A DNA stretch of 64,000 nucleotides, from positions 1,651,618-1,715,617 of the forward strand of contig OZ024850.1 in the NCBI GenBank assembly GCA_964017145.1. Direction: 5' to 3'. Shown one piece after another: positions 41,214 through 56,355 of the stretch. This DNA comes from Agrocybe praecox. Lineage: Eukaryota; Basidiomycota; Agaricomycetes; Agaricales; Agrocybaceae. The position numbers and the translations under genes are program-made. Each line of letters opens with the position of its first letter. Position 1 is the first letter of the stretch. Below the pieces are notes generated by a model. The model saw nothing but the letters and a program-made list of their open reading frames with translations. It searched no databases and was not told the origin of the DNA.

Positions 41214-43496
41214 TTAGTAGTCGATGCTGCTAGCTGTGGCTCAGAGCTTGAGATCGTAACAGAAAGAATGGAGTTAATGAAATATGTTGGCGTGGTTTTC
41301 GGTTTCCTTATTCTTGTTGATCGTGCGTGTGACATAGGCGTTTCGATTACAAGACTTCGATGATTGCAGGCAGTTGGACTCGCAGTCTCGGACACGTGAG
41401 TTCAGCTTCGGTTTGACAGAGAAAGGACAGCAAGACCGAGGAGAGACACCACGATTATAGCTAAAGTAATATTTTTTGTATACCCATGAGAGCCCACAGA
41501 TTGCACCCGCTGTATAGAACGGCCATGGCAGAAGACTGCAAGGCCTGGTGCAAAATAACCGGAGCTCACGAGAACGGCAGCCAGAACGTGGAGTGCATGT
41601 GGTCGAGAGACAGGATTCTGTCAAATGTCAGCAGCGCTCCTTCGTCGTCCATAAATGTGACTGAGCCGTAGGACTAAATATTTATAAATATTGTAACGGA
41701 TGCAGAGTGTGTGTGGAGGCTTAGGCAAGTGGAAACAAAACTTGTCCGGGTGCAGTTATCTTCTGCTGCGAGTAGCGGGGTAGAAATGCCCTGTTGAACC
41801 GTATGAAATGCCAATTCAAAGGTTGTACCATGTCCTGTATGTGGCAAATGAGTAACTTTTATGACTAGATAAACGAAACATTGACCTTAGCGAAGAGGTG
41901 TGTATTCGAAGTAGACGACGCGCCTTTAACAACACTTCACATACATCGAATAATGAGACCAAGTAGGTAGCATTACTAGTGGACTGCCGAAGCTGTGACG
42001 AGCTGTCTGCATAGTTCAAATATGACATAGCTTGGTAGCTCCACAACGCAACACTGGGGTAGGTGATCAATCACAGTGATTGACTACATGATTCCCATGA
42101 AAAACTAAGGGACGCGCAAATATCCCTTCGGCACCGAGTCTTTTAATTGTTTGCTTCAGACGTGTAGGTATTGTGGATAATGGAACATTGCCTATAGGGG
42201 TAATAGATATGAATATCCGCCAATCATCACGGGATGTACACTTGGATACATACTGACCTGACCTGGACTTGACATCGCGGGTATTCGTAAAGGACTACCT
42301 TGGAATAGGCTGATGTCGGGGTTCGGCGGCGAGGAAAAGTGGCAACGAAGCTGCAAACATATAATTTTGCAGAACAGAGGGGGGGGGTTCGAGCTTCTGT
42401 AGTAGCAGGGGTCTTGGAAGATGTACATATTTCCATTGTACATGGTTCAAATATACAACAGTTTGGACAGCGATGGATGGGTAGCATAATCTAGACCATG
42501 AATGCGCAATTTGCGCAAGGAGGTTGAAAACAAGCAAATTCTTGATTAACGAAGTGGGTTCAAAAGTGAGGGAGTTTTTTGAGTTACTGGTTTCTAAGAG
42601 AGACGAATCGTTCAATCAGATGAACGAAATGGAGATGTAGAAAATATGTCAATGAAGTTGTCGTAAGGTCATACATAACGAGAAAAGCAGCAAGAAACTT
42701 GGGCTCGCTGCCAGCGCATATGAAGGCGTCATTAGATGGACGCTGCAGAGTAATAGGACATTACGAGATGGCTAGAGATTTTGCGGGCACAAGGGTGGAT
42801 TTGTCTAGAATGTCCTAAAACACTAACTCTTTAGAGTAATTGTTTCCTATGCTGAGATGTCGCTCGATTATCGCAGCCAAATCGAGGACACTAGGAGTAG
42901 TGTGAAGCCCCTACTCTGAGAGTTCCATTTAGCAAGAAAAAGGTGGGTCTGAAAAAGAAAGAATTTCGTCATATGTAAAAGATCCTCAGTGCACGAACAT
43001 TCATATTCAATATTCAAGGCCTCTGCTTTTTCTTCGCAGGTCAGATATCAGATGTTTGCGGGAGATTGCCGACCTCGATGATAGAGTAGTCGGGGTCCTG
43101 GCAAAAAAAAATCCCACTGTCTGTAATATTTGAGCCATTTCTGAGATTCCTGGCGCAGTGGGAATGTTTGGGAAGGAAGAATGGGAAGTAAGCGGTGCTG
43201 AATGGAGTGAATGCGGATGAGAAAGTAGAAAATAAAATAGTGACGGCTACAAGATGTGACACAGTGACATCTGGTGCAAAGTGACGGCCCCCCGTCACGT
43301 CTGGATAGAGAAACGCGCGACGTGAACTTCTTGATCATGTTGGTTGGAGATCCTTATGTATATGTAATGCACCAGGGTCGATCCTTTGTTTATTTCTTTC
43401 CTCCTGACCACCACAGTCGCTATTCTCTTCTTCCTTTTGCTCTCCCTTGACTACCCCAACTCTAGGCGCTCGTTTTGGAACCTTCTTCTCAATACC
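41214..43496. other. Intergenic stretch upstream of the Zn2Cys6 gene
   Basis: About 2.3 kb with no convincing gene. On the minus strand around 41400-41620 one frame gives a weak hydrophobic stretch (LAIIVVSLLGLAVLSLS), but its start and end cannot be defined. A nine-base G run lies near 42380. The last several hundred bases would include the promoter and 5' UTR of the transcription factor gene. Confidence 0.45.
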
Positions 43497-46400
43497 ATGT
43501 TCAACGCAGGCGCTAGTCACCCCCAGAGACAGCGCACTCATTCCCAATCTCTTTCGCCTTCGGTTCCTTACCGGCAGCAAGAGTACTACTCAATGAGCAA
43601 TGCTTCAAACGGACAGCATATCTTACCCCCAGAAAGTTCTTACCGCACAACTACCGGAACCTATATTCGGGATACAGATGTCTACCACGGAAATTTCTAC
43701 GCGAGTTCACGGCACACAGAGCCAATTAACTATCCTCAACCAACTACTTATGCACAATCCTACGACCGTCGGCCTTCGAGCTCTAGCTATCTAAATGCCT
43801 CTCCGCTTGACCAAACGGCCGATAACTATACACAACAACAATATTCTGAAAGTGCGAGATTAGAAAAATCTAACTGGAGTACGCTCAAGCGCCACGATAA
43901 CCCCAATGTCGGAGACGATTTCATGATACCTACTACCCATTCCTTGTCCACCGATTCGCTTGCTGCTGTCCCTGGACCTGTGCCGCAATATTCTGCTGGT
44001 GAACCGGATACATGGGGAAACGAAGGGTCTCGAAGCGCATCATCTGGTTCACCGAAACCAAAGAAACCCAGACGTGAAAAGCCTCGTATTGCACTTGCTC
44101 CAGATCAACCACCTACTACACATGGGAAGCCCCGAGCTAGAGTCTACGTTGCTTGTCTTCAATGGTAAGTCACCCGCTCAAATTACTATATGTACGCTCT
44201 AAATATTGGTCATCGCATTATTCTAGTCGAACGCGCAAGATCCGTTGCGACGGTGCAAAGCCTGTGTGCCATAACTGTAGTCGCCGAACAAATGCCAGTA
44301 GCGAGTGTAATTATGATCCAATTCCCAAACGTCGCGGTCCGGATAAGACACCCGGTGCTCGTCAGCGTGCAGCCCGGGAAATGGAAGCAGCAATAAACGG
44401 ACCAGCTCCTCGTCGACGTCGGAGAACAACGACCACCACAGATCCTTATCCAAAACATTATCACGAACAACAAACTTCTTCACATCCTAGCCAACCCAGT
44501 CCTACCTTCACTGATCCACAAAGGACGAGGTTCTCTCTTGAACCTGTTTCAGGGTCTCCTCATAGTAACTTCAGCAACAATAACGCTAATGATTTCGTTG
44601 ACACTTCCGATTATTCTCCTGTACCTTACACCTGTGGTTGCCATGGTGTTATTCAATGTCCAGGTCTTTTGGGAGTTCAAACCATCTCTAATTCCCAGAA
44701 ACCTGTCTCTGAGGTACGTTAACTACAGGCCCTCAATCTACTCCTAAACTTAATGATCTGAATCATTAATAGATAACTCCTTTCATTGATACTTTGGATT
44801 CCATCCCGCTCTATGCACCAAATTCCAGTCGAGGATACATCACAGAAGTGGACAAAGACGGAAATGAACCACGGGACAACAGAAACATATCAGAAATCGG
44901 CAGTGAACCTTCGATGGTGTTTACACGCAAGATATGGTGGGAGTCCCTGTTAGCGTCCTACATATATCCTTCATCATCTTCCAGACCTTCTTCTCTTACT
45001 TTGTCCCAGCGCGAAACGGCATCCATGAATATAACTGCAGACCTTCGATTCCTTTTCAAGGAGTCTAATTATTGGTTTTCGTTTTTCCATATCCCAAGCT
45101 TTTTCGGGACTTTCTTTGACCCAGAACGGAGACAGAGGATCCAACCTAGTCTGGTGCTGTCTTTATTGGCCTTGTCCACGTTTTGGAAAAGCTCAGAAGT
45201 AGGATATGGTAGTGAAGGTCGCGAACGTGCTTTACGCCTTAGGGACGAGGCACAAGCTGCTATGGATGCTAGTTTCAACGCTGGATGGATAGACGAAACG
45301 CTTGCTCAATCTGCTTGGGTGGGTTATTCTGTATGGTCCTTGACGATAATGATTGCTGATATTCTAGTAGCTTTTGGCTTTGTTTGAAGTATGCGCCCAT
45401 CCTCGCCATTCCTCGCATAGATCAACATCGGCAATGGTCGTGCTTGACTCTATTATCCGCAGTTTCTCTTTGACCCTCGTTGATGCTGATGATCCCGATG
45501 CGTCCCTCTTTTCTCCCGGTACTGTCCCTATCGTGGACTCGCCAAGACCGCGGAATTCATGGCTCCCCCCTTCTCCCCCGGCGTCTCAGTCTTCATCTTC
45601 ACCGAGCCATCCTTATAATCCGGTACCTTCCCATTCCACTCCAGATAGTGGTTGCTCATGTAACAGTAACACCCTTGCTCATCGTTGGCCACAAGCGGCT
45701 GAGCATGTGCCTTTGTGGGGACAAACTCCTGCTTGGGACGAGTCTTGGACGGAAGGGGAGATCAGGAAAGAGACCTGCAGGCGTCTATGTTGGAGTTCGA
45801 TGTTCCTTGCAGCGGGACATATATCATATACTACTTCAAGGCACACAGGGAGTCTTGACTATGACTTGTTCATTTCGGACCCCGCGAATGTAAGCTTTCT
45901 GTATGCCATCCCTGTCTTATGCTTATTCCCGCCCAAACCAGTATGCTATCCTGTTCTCTGGAGAACTGGTGTCCCGATCACCAGCTTTGTCGGCACATTC
46001 CTCAAAGGACACGATTTGGGCACTTCACGATCGTTCTTTCTTGCTCTGGCATGGCTGTATCCGTATGCGAAACAACCAGACAGCAACAGATACGGAGAAA
46101 GCTCATTTCGCCACGAAAGCTTGGTTAGAAGCAGATAGTCTTGAGCAAGCTCTCAATCGCCACACATGCGCTATTGAAAAGGCCTTTATCTTCCAGGCCA
46201 GGGAGTATATTTTCAAGTAAGATTTCATGTCAATTTACCTTGATACATACAATGGATGCTTACTCCATATAGCACGCGTATGTGTATATCATACGAGTTT
46301 CAGCGATATATCCCCTTGGTCACTGCGTACGTGCTTCTTTGTGGTAATTTTAACATTTCTTTTCACAAAGAATATTGTTATTTCTTAGGAATGTCAATGG

Positions 46401-47017
46401 GTTATTCCATCGAAGGAAGGCTGAAGAATGGCGTACGTCAGAATTTTCGTTACCAGAGTATCTACTGAAAGCTTACCCTTCCCTCCAGTAACACATCAAG
46501 CAACGGTAGCGGAGCGCTTCATGCATGGCTTACATACCATTACTGGAAACGCAAATAATCTCCTCGCCCGCCGACCATTCTTCGTGTTCTGGTTCATGGG
46601 CCAAATTCATCGGTAGATTTTATCCTCCTTTGGTTGAACCATCTTTATTAAGACCTGCTGCGCAGATCTCTTTCTCTATGGGAATGCGATCACACTCTAA
46701 CGGTCGCCCTGGAAGTCTGCAAAGCTTTGATACCTGCTATCGACTAGTAAGCTGTGTCACTGTCTGAGGTCCTTCTGAAAACAAATACTGATAAAACAAT
46801 TTGCAGTCTGACTGCTCTTTGGCCCTGTCCAGGTGAATATTTTATATCTTGAATTGGTATTAACCCCCCTCTTATGCGTCATGTCGCAGAGCAACGATAT
46901 CGATACGAGTCTCTCCGCGAAAAGGTAGCAGCGTCATGTCAACTTGCAGGCATATCAGGACCTCCTCCCCTTGATTTATCTTTAAATATTCCCTCGTCCC
47001 CAGAAGCCCTGGTTTAG
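43497..47017 (+). CDS. Zn2Cys6 fungal transcription factor
   Basis: A Ser/Tyr/Gln-rich N-terminus of about 200 residues is followed by basic KPKKPRREKPR, then a binuclear zinc cluster: CLQC, RTRKIRCDGAKPVCHNC and SECNYD, with basic PKRRGPDK after it. A fungal-specific transcription factor middle homology region follows (IWWESLLASYIYP, FLFKESNYWFSFFHIPSFF, ETCRRLCWSSMFLAAGH). Clear exons are 43497-44164, 44227-44713, 44773-45318 and 45371-45894. Further exons include the fifth, beginning at 45952, one after about 46274, one covering 46471-46612, and a final part ending LSLNIPSSPEALV at 47014. The first intron (44165-44226) splits the codon of the second zinc-ligand cysteine. One junction near 46401-46471 has two possible acceptors. 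It should be a nuclear DNA-binding regulator. The target is unknown, and the adjacent SDR gene may be only a neighbour. The zinc domain is certain, the C-terminal exon chain less so. Confidence 0.88.
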
Positions 47018-47350
47018 CTGAACAATTCCCTTTCTATTATTTCGGACCCTTGAACAATTCTATTTTTCACTCAATTTTTTTTTAGTGAATGCTGTATCCA
47101 CTATATTATGACATGTAGCAATAGCAAAATTATTAACAGTTGTCAAACTGATTGTCCTTCTGCATATTTTTTGAGCTTTTGTGGACCGGGGTTCATTTTT
47201 TTGTCGTAATACCCACATAGGTACCATATCCAATCAACAGATCAACAATATTAATCAACGGTCGCTAAGATTAGATTAAATAAATGATAATGTACGTACG
47301 TTGCATCATTATTTGTGGTCCTATCTCTTCAACTGTACCCACTGCATCCA

Positions 47351-48485
47351 ATGAGCAAAATCGGCATTGTTACTGGTGCTTCTTCAGGTACTTGTTCCAT
47401 TCATCAGTTACCGATTACTTTGGTAGATGGTGCCGAAAGTAACATATTTGATACTCAGGAATTGGCCGCGCTTCAGCTGTAGCCTTGTCCAAAGCTGGAT
47501 GGAGACTCGTCCTTACTGCTCGCCGTTTAGACCAGCTGAAAGAGACGGCTGCTCTGTGTCCGAATGAGACTGTTATTCTAGCTGGAGACATAACTGATGA
47601 GCCATTCGTGAAAGGAGTCTTTGAGGTTGCGACCAAACATTTTGGTGAACTCATGCGTCCAATCACACAATTGTTCTGCTCAATGACAGGGGTATTATTA
47701 TCATAGGCCACCTGGATCTCTTGTTTAATGTAAGTAAATCGAGAGGCTATGAGGGTTAAAATATGGTCTATAAGTCTTACTACTCATTTGTTTAGAATGC
47801 GGGAATCTCTCCACCGAGGAACGTCCCCATCGACGAGTTGAATCTTGAAGAATTTCAAAAGGTCGTCGATGTCAACCTCATCGGCTCTTTCATAGCTGCA
47901 CGTGAAGCGATGAAGATATTCAAGTCGCAGATACCTCAAGGAGGTAGATGTCTATTGATTTTTGTTACATCTGCATCTATTTATTTACTACCACTTCAAT
48001 GTGATCTAGGAAGGATTATTAATAACGGCTCTCTGTCTGCACACGTCCCGAGACCCAACTCCTCCCCATACACTTGCTCCAAACACGCCATAACTGGCCT
48101 GACAAAGTGCATTGCCCTCGATGGAAGGGATTTTAATATCACATGCACCCAGATTGACATTGGTAAACCTTCCAGGGAGCATCACCTCGACCTTAGCAGC
48201 ATAAAAAACTCATTCAGATTCTATAATCTCATTGTAGGAAATGCTGCAACGGATCTGACAAAGCCACACATTATACATGCGCGACAAGCGGATAGAAGCA
48301 TTATAGAAGAACCAACTATGGACGTTGAGCATGTGGGAAACACTGTGGTACACATCGCCAGTATGCCGCCTGATGTTGCCATGCTCGAAGTGAATATCAT
48401 GTACGTTTTACTTTGCTACGATTTTTTTAGTTTTGGTCTCAAGGAGAATAGGGCCGCTGGTATGCCGTATGTGGGCAGAGGATAA
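47351..48485 (+). CDS. Short-chain dehydrogenase/reductase (SDR)
   Basis: Seven exons, starting 47351-47387, 47459-47644, 47707-47729 and 47796-47943, encode a classical SDR of about 250 residues. The cofactor motif TGASSGIG begins at residue 8, spanning the first splice. LDLLFNNAG is built across a 23-nt exon and the next one, a catalytic Ser lies in NNGSLSA, and the YxxxK pair is in YTCSKHAITG. AARRLDQL after the first beta-alpha unit fits NADP(H) preference (TARRLDQL). The C-terminus ends MPYVGRG. It should catalyse NAD(P)H-linked oxidation or reduction of an unknown small substrate. The frame stays open through part of one intron, so shorter models are possible. It converges on PRP2, with stops 104 bp apart, and starts 330 bp after the transcription factor gene on the same strand. 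Confidence 0.92.
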
Positions 48486-48589
48486 ACTATATTACATTCC
48501 TTACACACCAAGATTTTCTGTCGTGTAAAGATGGACGAACATGACTACATATTGGAAGAGAATAAAAAAGGTCGCGCAATAGCAATAGT

Positions 48590-52412
<3,823 letters not shown>

Positions 52413-52833
52413 TTGTCGCACTGATAAGGTCTTGAATATCAGAGGGGTGAGAAGATGATAACAAAGAAGTTATGGCAAGAGAGTCGTCAAGTCAGACTCC
52501 TTTGACTCGGACGCGGAGTCAACGTTGATGGTATTAGTATGAGAGCCGATTATGTGGCTGTGCTATTACATTTTACTGAAGTACAATAACCAGTGAATGA
52601 AAGTATACAGGTGTGAATTGACGCTGGTATTTTATATTTCGGGTATGGAACTCTGATTAAATACAATGTTACAGATCGACAAGCAACAAAATTGGCACTT
52701 GATTTGGTATATTCTTAACACTATCGTAGTAAGCACCAGGGGTCAAAATGGTCGGAAGAATATAATTTGGACCGGGGTGGCGTTCAAAAAACTTCAGAGC
52801 CGAGAGAATATAGTATTGTGACCAGTGGGACCC

Positions 52834-54253
52834 TATATTTCAGGTAGGTCGAGGTTCGCAGCTTCTGCAATATCGAGAATTCTCTGCGCCTATAAATCCA
52901 AGTAAATTTGAACAAAAGTTTTGTGAAACATAATATCGTCAATCACTTACTTGCTTGATCATAGGTGCGTCTATCATTTTGCCCTCGAGGTCTGCAGCAC
53001 CCTTTCCTAACTTATGTGCAGATTCCATGGCCTTTACTATTTTCAATGCTTTCAATATTTCTAAGTGAATTGTTTTGTCAGTCACGGCCTCGAGAGAAAA
53101 TGGCGTTAGTGAAGCCCACACCATTCTTTGTAGGAACATAAGTCGAGTTGATAACAGCGACTTGAGAGGGGTGAATCGCTTGCTAATGTGGCCATAAGTA
53201 ATACTTCTCGGTGATTCAATACGAAGTCTCGCACCTTCCCACTAAATCCCAGCTGACGTCCATCGAGACACTCCTCTTCCAGGATTTTGAGATCCCTGAA
53301 GTCGACACAGACCATATCAATCGCGCCGAGTCCGAAAGCTTTGGCTGCTATCACAATCTGAGACCTTGTATAAAGAAGCTCCCTAAGTGTCCGTGTCCTA
53401 ACGATCGAAGTGTCGGCACAGTCTTTGAGCATATAGGCCTAGTTCAACTCATGCTCTCTACCAAGATAAAATCCAGCTTACAATCTTCCGCCGCAAACTT
53501 GCATTATTCAGGTCAAAGAAGAATACTACAGGCAGGACGTGAACAGTGCTTACCAATAATGAGTTCAAGTTCCCTCCAACATCAGGCCTATGCACCGACT
53601 TCCACTGCGCAATGGATCCGAGATTGAACATTCCTTTCGCACTTTCAATGCTCGGTATAATGTTCAGAGTAGGATCCTGTAGGTTCCCTCTCGACACGGC
53701 AACCCTCTTGGAGACAACATCCAAGTCTTCGGACGAGTGAATTTTTGGCAGCACTATAGACTGCACCGCTGGATTACTTATCTGTCGGGGAAGAGCAATG
53801 AAGTCCACGCAAAGCAAAAGAAGGATTATAATATACATACAATCACGTCAATATCATCAGAAAAGAATGGCGTTGAGATGTCATTCACTCGAACTGCAAC
53901 ATTAAGAGATTCCAAACGCGACTTCTGGTCCTAAAAACGAGTTTCCCAGTATGAAATCATGTTGTTCGTCACGGGCATCCTCAACGTACTTCAAGGAATT
54001 TTGCCAGCCTAGCACGCGCTGCTGACTTATCTTCTGGTGCTGGAGATATACTATCTTCCAAGTCGTATATAATCACATCAGAGCCAGAAGTGATTGACTT
54101 CTCAAGCATACGGTCTGAGGATGCGGGAACATAGAGATAGGAACGCCGCAAAGAAGCTTTGGTTGTCAGTGTTCTTTGTGAGATAAAGTGAGGCCTGTTA
54201 TGTTGCAGTAGTTGTGTTAAGGATCTGGGGATGCGACAAGGTAGCGACTGCAT
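52834..54253 (-). CDS. CitE/CLYBL-like lyase, mitochondrial
   Basis: About seven exons encode a HpcH/HpaI-CitE family protein. The N-terminus from the ATG at 54253 (MQSLPCRIPRSLTQLLQ) is basic and fits a mitochondrial presequence. Domain signatures are RSYLYVPASSDRMLEKS, SDVIIYDLEDSISP (metal-binding Glu-Asp), LNIIPSIESAKGMFN, SLLFAAEDYCAD, GFSGKQAIHPSQV and a GKMIDAPMIKQAQRIL C-terminal helix. In animals CLYBL cleaves citramalyl-CoA to acetyl-CoA and pyruvate in mitochondria. Related enzymes act on malyl-CoA or citryl-CoA. The substrate here is inferred. Introns are short, the one that joins AAED to YCAD among them. The frame stays open upstream to 54388, but the downstream ATG gives the better targeting peptide. 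It follows PRP2 head to tail, 420 bp away. Confidence 0.92.
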
Positions 54254-56355
54254 GGCAGCAGAAAGGTATTGGTGGAAAACATCGTTCAGTCGTGGAAAAC
54301 GGCAAGGATATAAATGGTGGAAGTCGCCGACGCGTTTCGTGACCTCATCTACTATTACAATTGCAACTGGTGTCTTGGCGTTTCCCACGGGACAAACAGG
54401 GTCCTCAAAGGAAGAATCTGATTGGCTGTCGCACGGGTTTTTCGCACGGGGTATAAAGGCGCTCTCTCATTGGCTAGACAAACCACCTTTTTTTTGGTAT
54501 ACGGGCCACACTGCCTTTCTTGCGCTCTCGCTCTCACTCTCGCTATGATTATCGCATTACTTTCTCGCTCTTGATTTTGCTTGCGTTTTGGTCAAAAGTC
54601 AATCTTTTACAGTCCTCCAACTGATACAGGTACTTCTTTGTATCCTACTATGCCAATATCTATATTATAATACGACAACACTTTTTTCCACCGGGGACAA
54701 AGAGGTATTCTGATTGACTGAGGACAAAGGACAATTCTCAAACCTGATTAGCTGAAGCAAAACGTTAAGCGGTACTCACATGGCGTACGTCTCTTGCTTT
54801 TCATTTCCAGAATTTTCGAGAGCTCAGGGTTGTGTGGTGCGGTTATTCCAGCATTTTCGCGACCACATGACTGACGCGTCCCTTAATCCCTTTCCATTAC
54901 ATTCCATTTCCCTTAACGGATTAGCAAGGTGTGAGCCATTTTTCGAGAACATTCGAAGACATTCTGATATTCAATACACCATGGTATATAAAAGGCATCA
55001 GAATGAAAGCCGATAAATCACCCTCATTATTCTAATTTCTCAGGCAGGCTCACTCTGTTACTTACTTTCTCGAGACGCTGACCTCTTCTCTTGCTCTTGC
55101 TAAGTTGCTCTTACTTTGCTGTCTCTCCTGCTGTGTGCTTTTCAGAGTTTTTAAATTACAAGTGCATCACGACTTCTGTGGTTCTGTGTTCTGTGTTTAT
55201 TCATTGATGAAGGTGGCATTGAAGGCAGTTACTTGAAATTTGGAGGTTCGCTGCTGTCGCACTACCAATCTCTGATCGCAAAATGGTTCTTTGATATCTA
55301 TAACGGACTCGAGAGCATCTCATACCCCACCGTACCGTCACCGATAGTGCGCTTGGCAGATCCTTTCCCCCACATTCACTTAATGCATGTATGACGCAAG
55401 GTGCTCCCGGCCCAGCTGCAGCAAGACTGGATCTACTGTTATGGGATACGTGGAGAGAAATATTCCACGCTTCAGACACTTTCCTTCCAGATTTATTTGG
55501 GAGAATGGCGTCCCGCGCAGGTTCAAGGTGAGAACAGTGCCCAAGCCACTATAAGAACGAGATTTCATGCTGCAGCAAGACCTGAAACACTAGCCCTTGC
55601 TCTGGCAGAGGAAAACGGACGTTGTAACCTGCGCCTTGCGAGCGCTGGAGCTCTTGCAGGCTTATATTTGGCTCCTGTTTAAATTGTGCTTAAGACGTCT
55701 TACTAGCACTACATTCGTATTTTGCAGAATCTAGATACTATGTATTTCTATTTATCTCGATATACATTTACTTTATTTCTCAATATTTCCAAAACTGGGC
55801 CATGACTCTGAGGAGCCAACCAAAGGTTGGCGACAAGTGGCGGCAAAGAAAGCAAGTAAAAGTGTTACAGTTTGGCAAGCAGCAGTGTTGCCTTTCGACT
55901 GTATCTTGAGAAGTTTTATTTTCACTTGGAAGTTGGAGTACAATACAGTAAGGCAAAAACCCGTGCGAAGCACGGGTTAACGGCTAGTTCGAACTCATTT
56001 AAACTCTTTGGGTCTACGCGTGCGTGCATACACCACTCACTCACTTTTCAATGTTCAAAAAATGATTATGTATATGTATATGTAGTGGTGGTGGTGGTAG
56101 TAAGTATTTGGCGTAGCGATGTATGTATCCGACCCGAAAGAACTTCTAAGTATACGACTAGTAATGCGACAGACAGCACACGATTTGGAAAGCATAAAGC
56201 ATAGATAGTAAACGTAACAAAACGACCATTAAAATGGAAAAGCATATACGGTAACACCAACATCAAGATAATAAACCGAATCACACATGACAAGAATTTA
56301 TTTTAACAAAGACAAAGATCTTCAAGAACCTCATTGTGCCAAGATTGAATCAACA
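54254..56355. other. Intergenic region with Helitron-like end and a long open frame
   Basis: About 2.1 kb between the starts of the CLYBL-like gene and the end of the SIM-rich gene. Near 54520-54545 is a CTCGCTCTCACTCTCGCT pyrimidine repeat. A forward frame is open from 55155 to 55682 except for one TGA at 55392-55394; it contains GSYLKFGGSLLSHYQ and IAKWFFDIYNGLES before the stop. I recognise no family. A Helitron-like 3' terminus lies at 55958-55987. Downstream of it (56080-56100) is a (GGT)n run. Confidence 0.5.
55958..55987 (+). mobile_element. Helitron-like 3' terminus (hairpin plus CTAG)
   Basis: A perfect 9-bp stem, AACCCGTGC (55958-55966) with GCACGGGTT (55970-55978), has a GAA loop. 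It is followed after five bases by CTAG (55984-55987) and then T. A GC-rich hairpin a few bases before a terminal CTRR, with insertion next to T, is the diagnostic 3' end of Helitron rolling-circle transposons. The matching 5' end (starting TC after an A) could not be identified by eye. No Rep/helicase gene is present, so any element would be non-autonomous. Its body would lie upstream, towards 54.3-55.9 kb. Confidence 0.75.

Noticed and set aside
42380..42390. G-run followed by GTTCGAGC, resembling a tRNA T-arm
   Set aside because: No acceptor, D or anticodon arm can be folded around it.
43386..43496. N-terminal hydrophobic extension of the transcription factor
   Set aside because: It would require a non-ATG start, and a membrane-like leader on a nuclear regulator is unlikely. 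The ATG at 43497 is preferred.
43497..48485. Transcription factor plus SDR as the start of a secondary-metabolite cluster
   Set aside because: No synthase, transporter or further tailoring enzyme is nearby. The next gene is the spliceosomal helicase PRP2.
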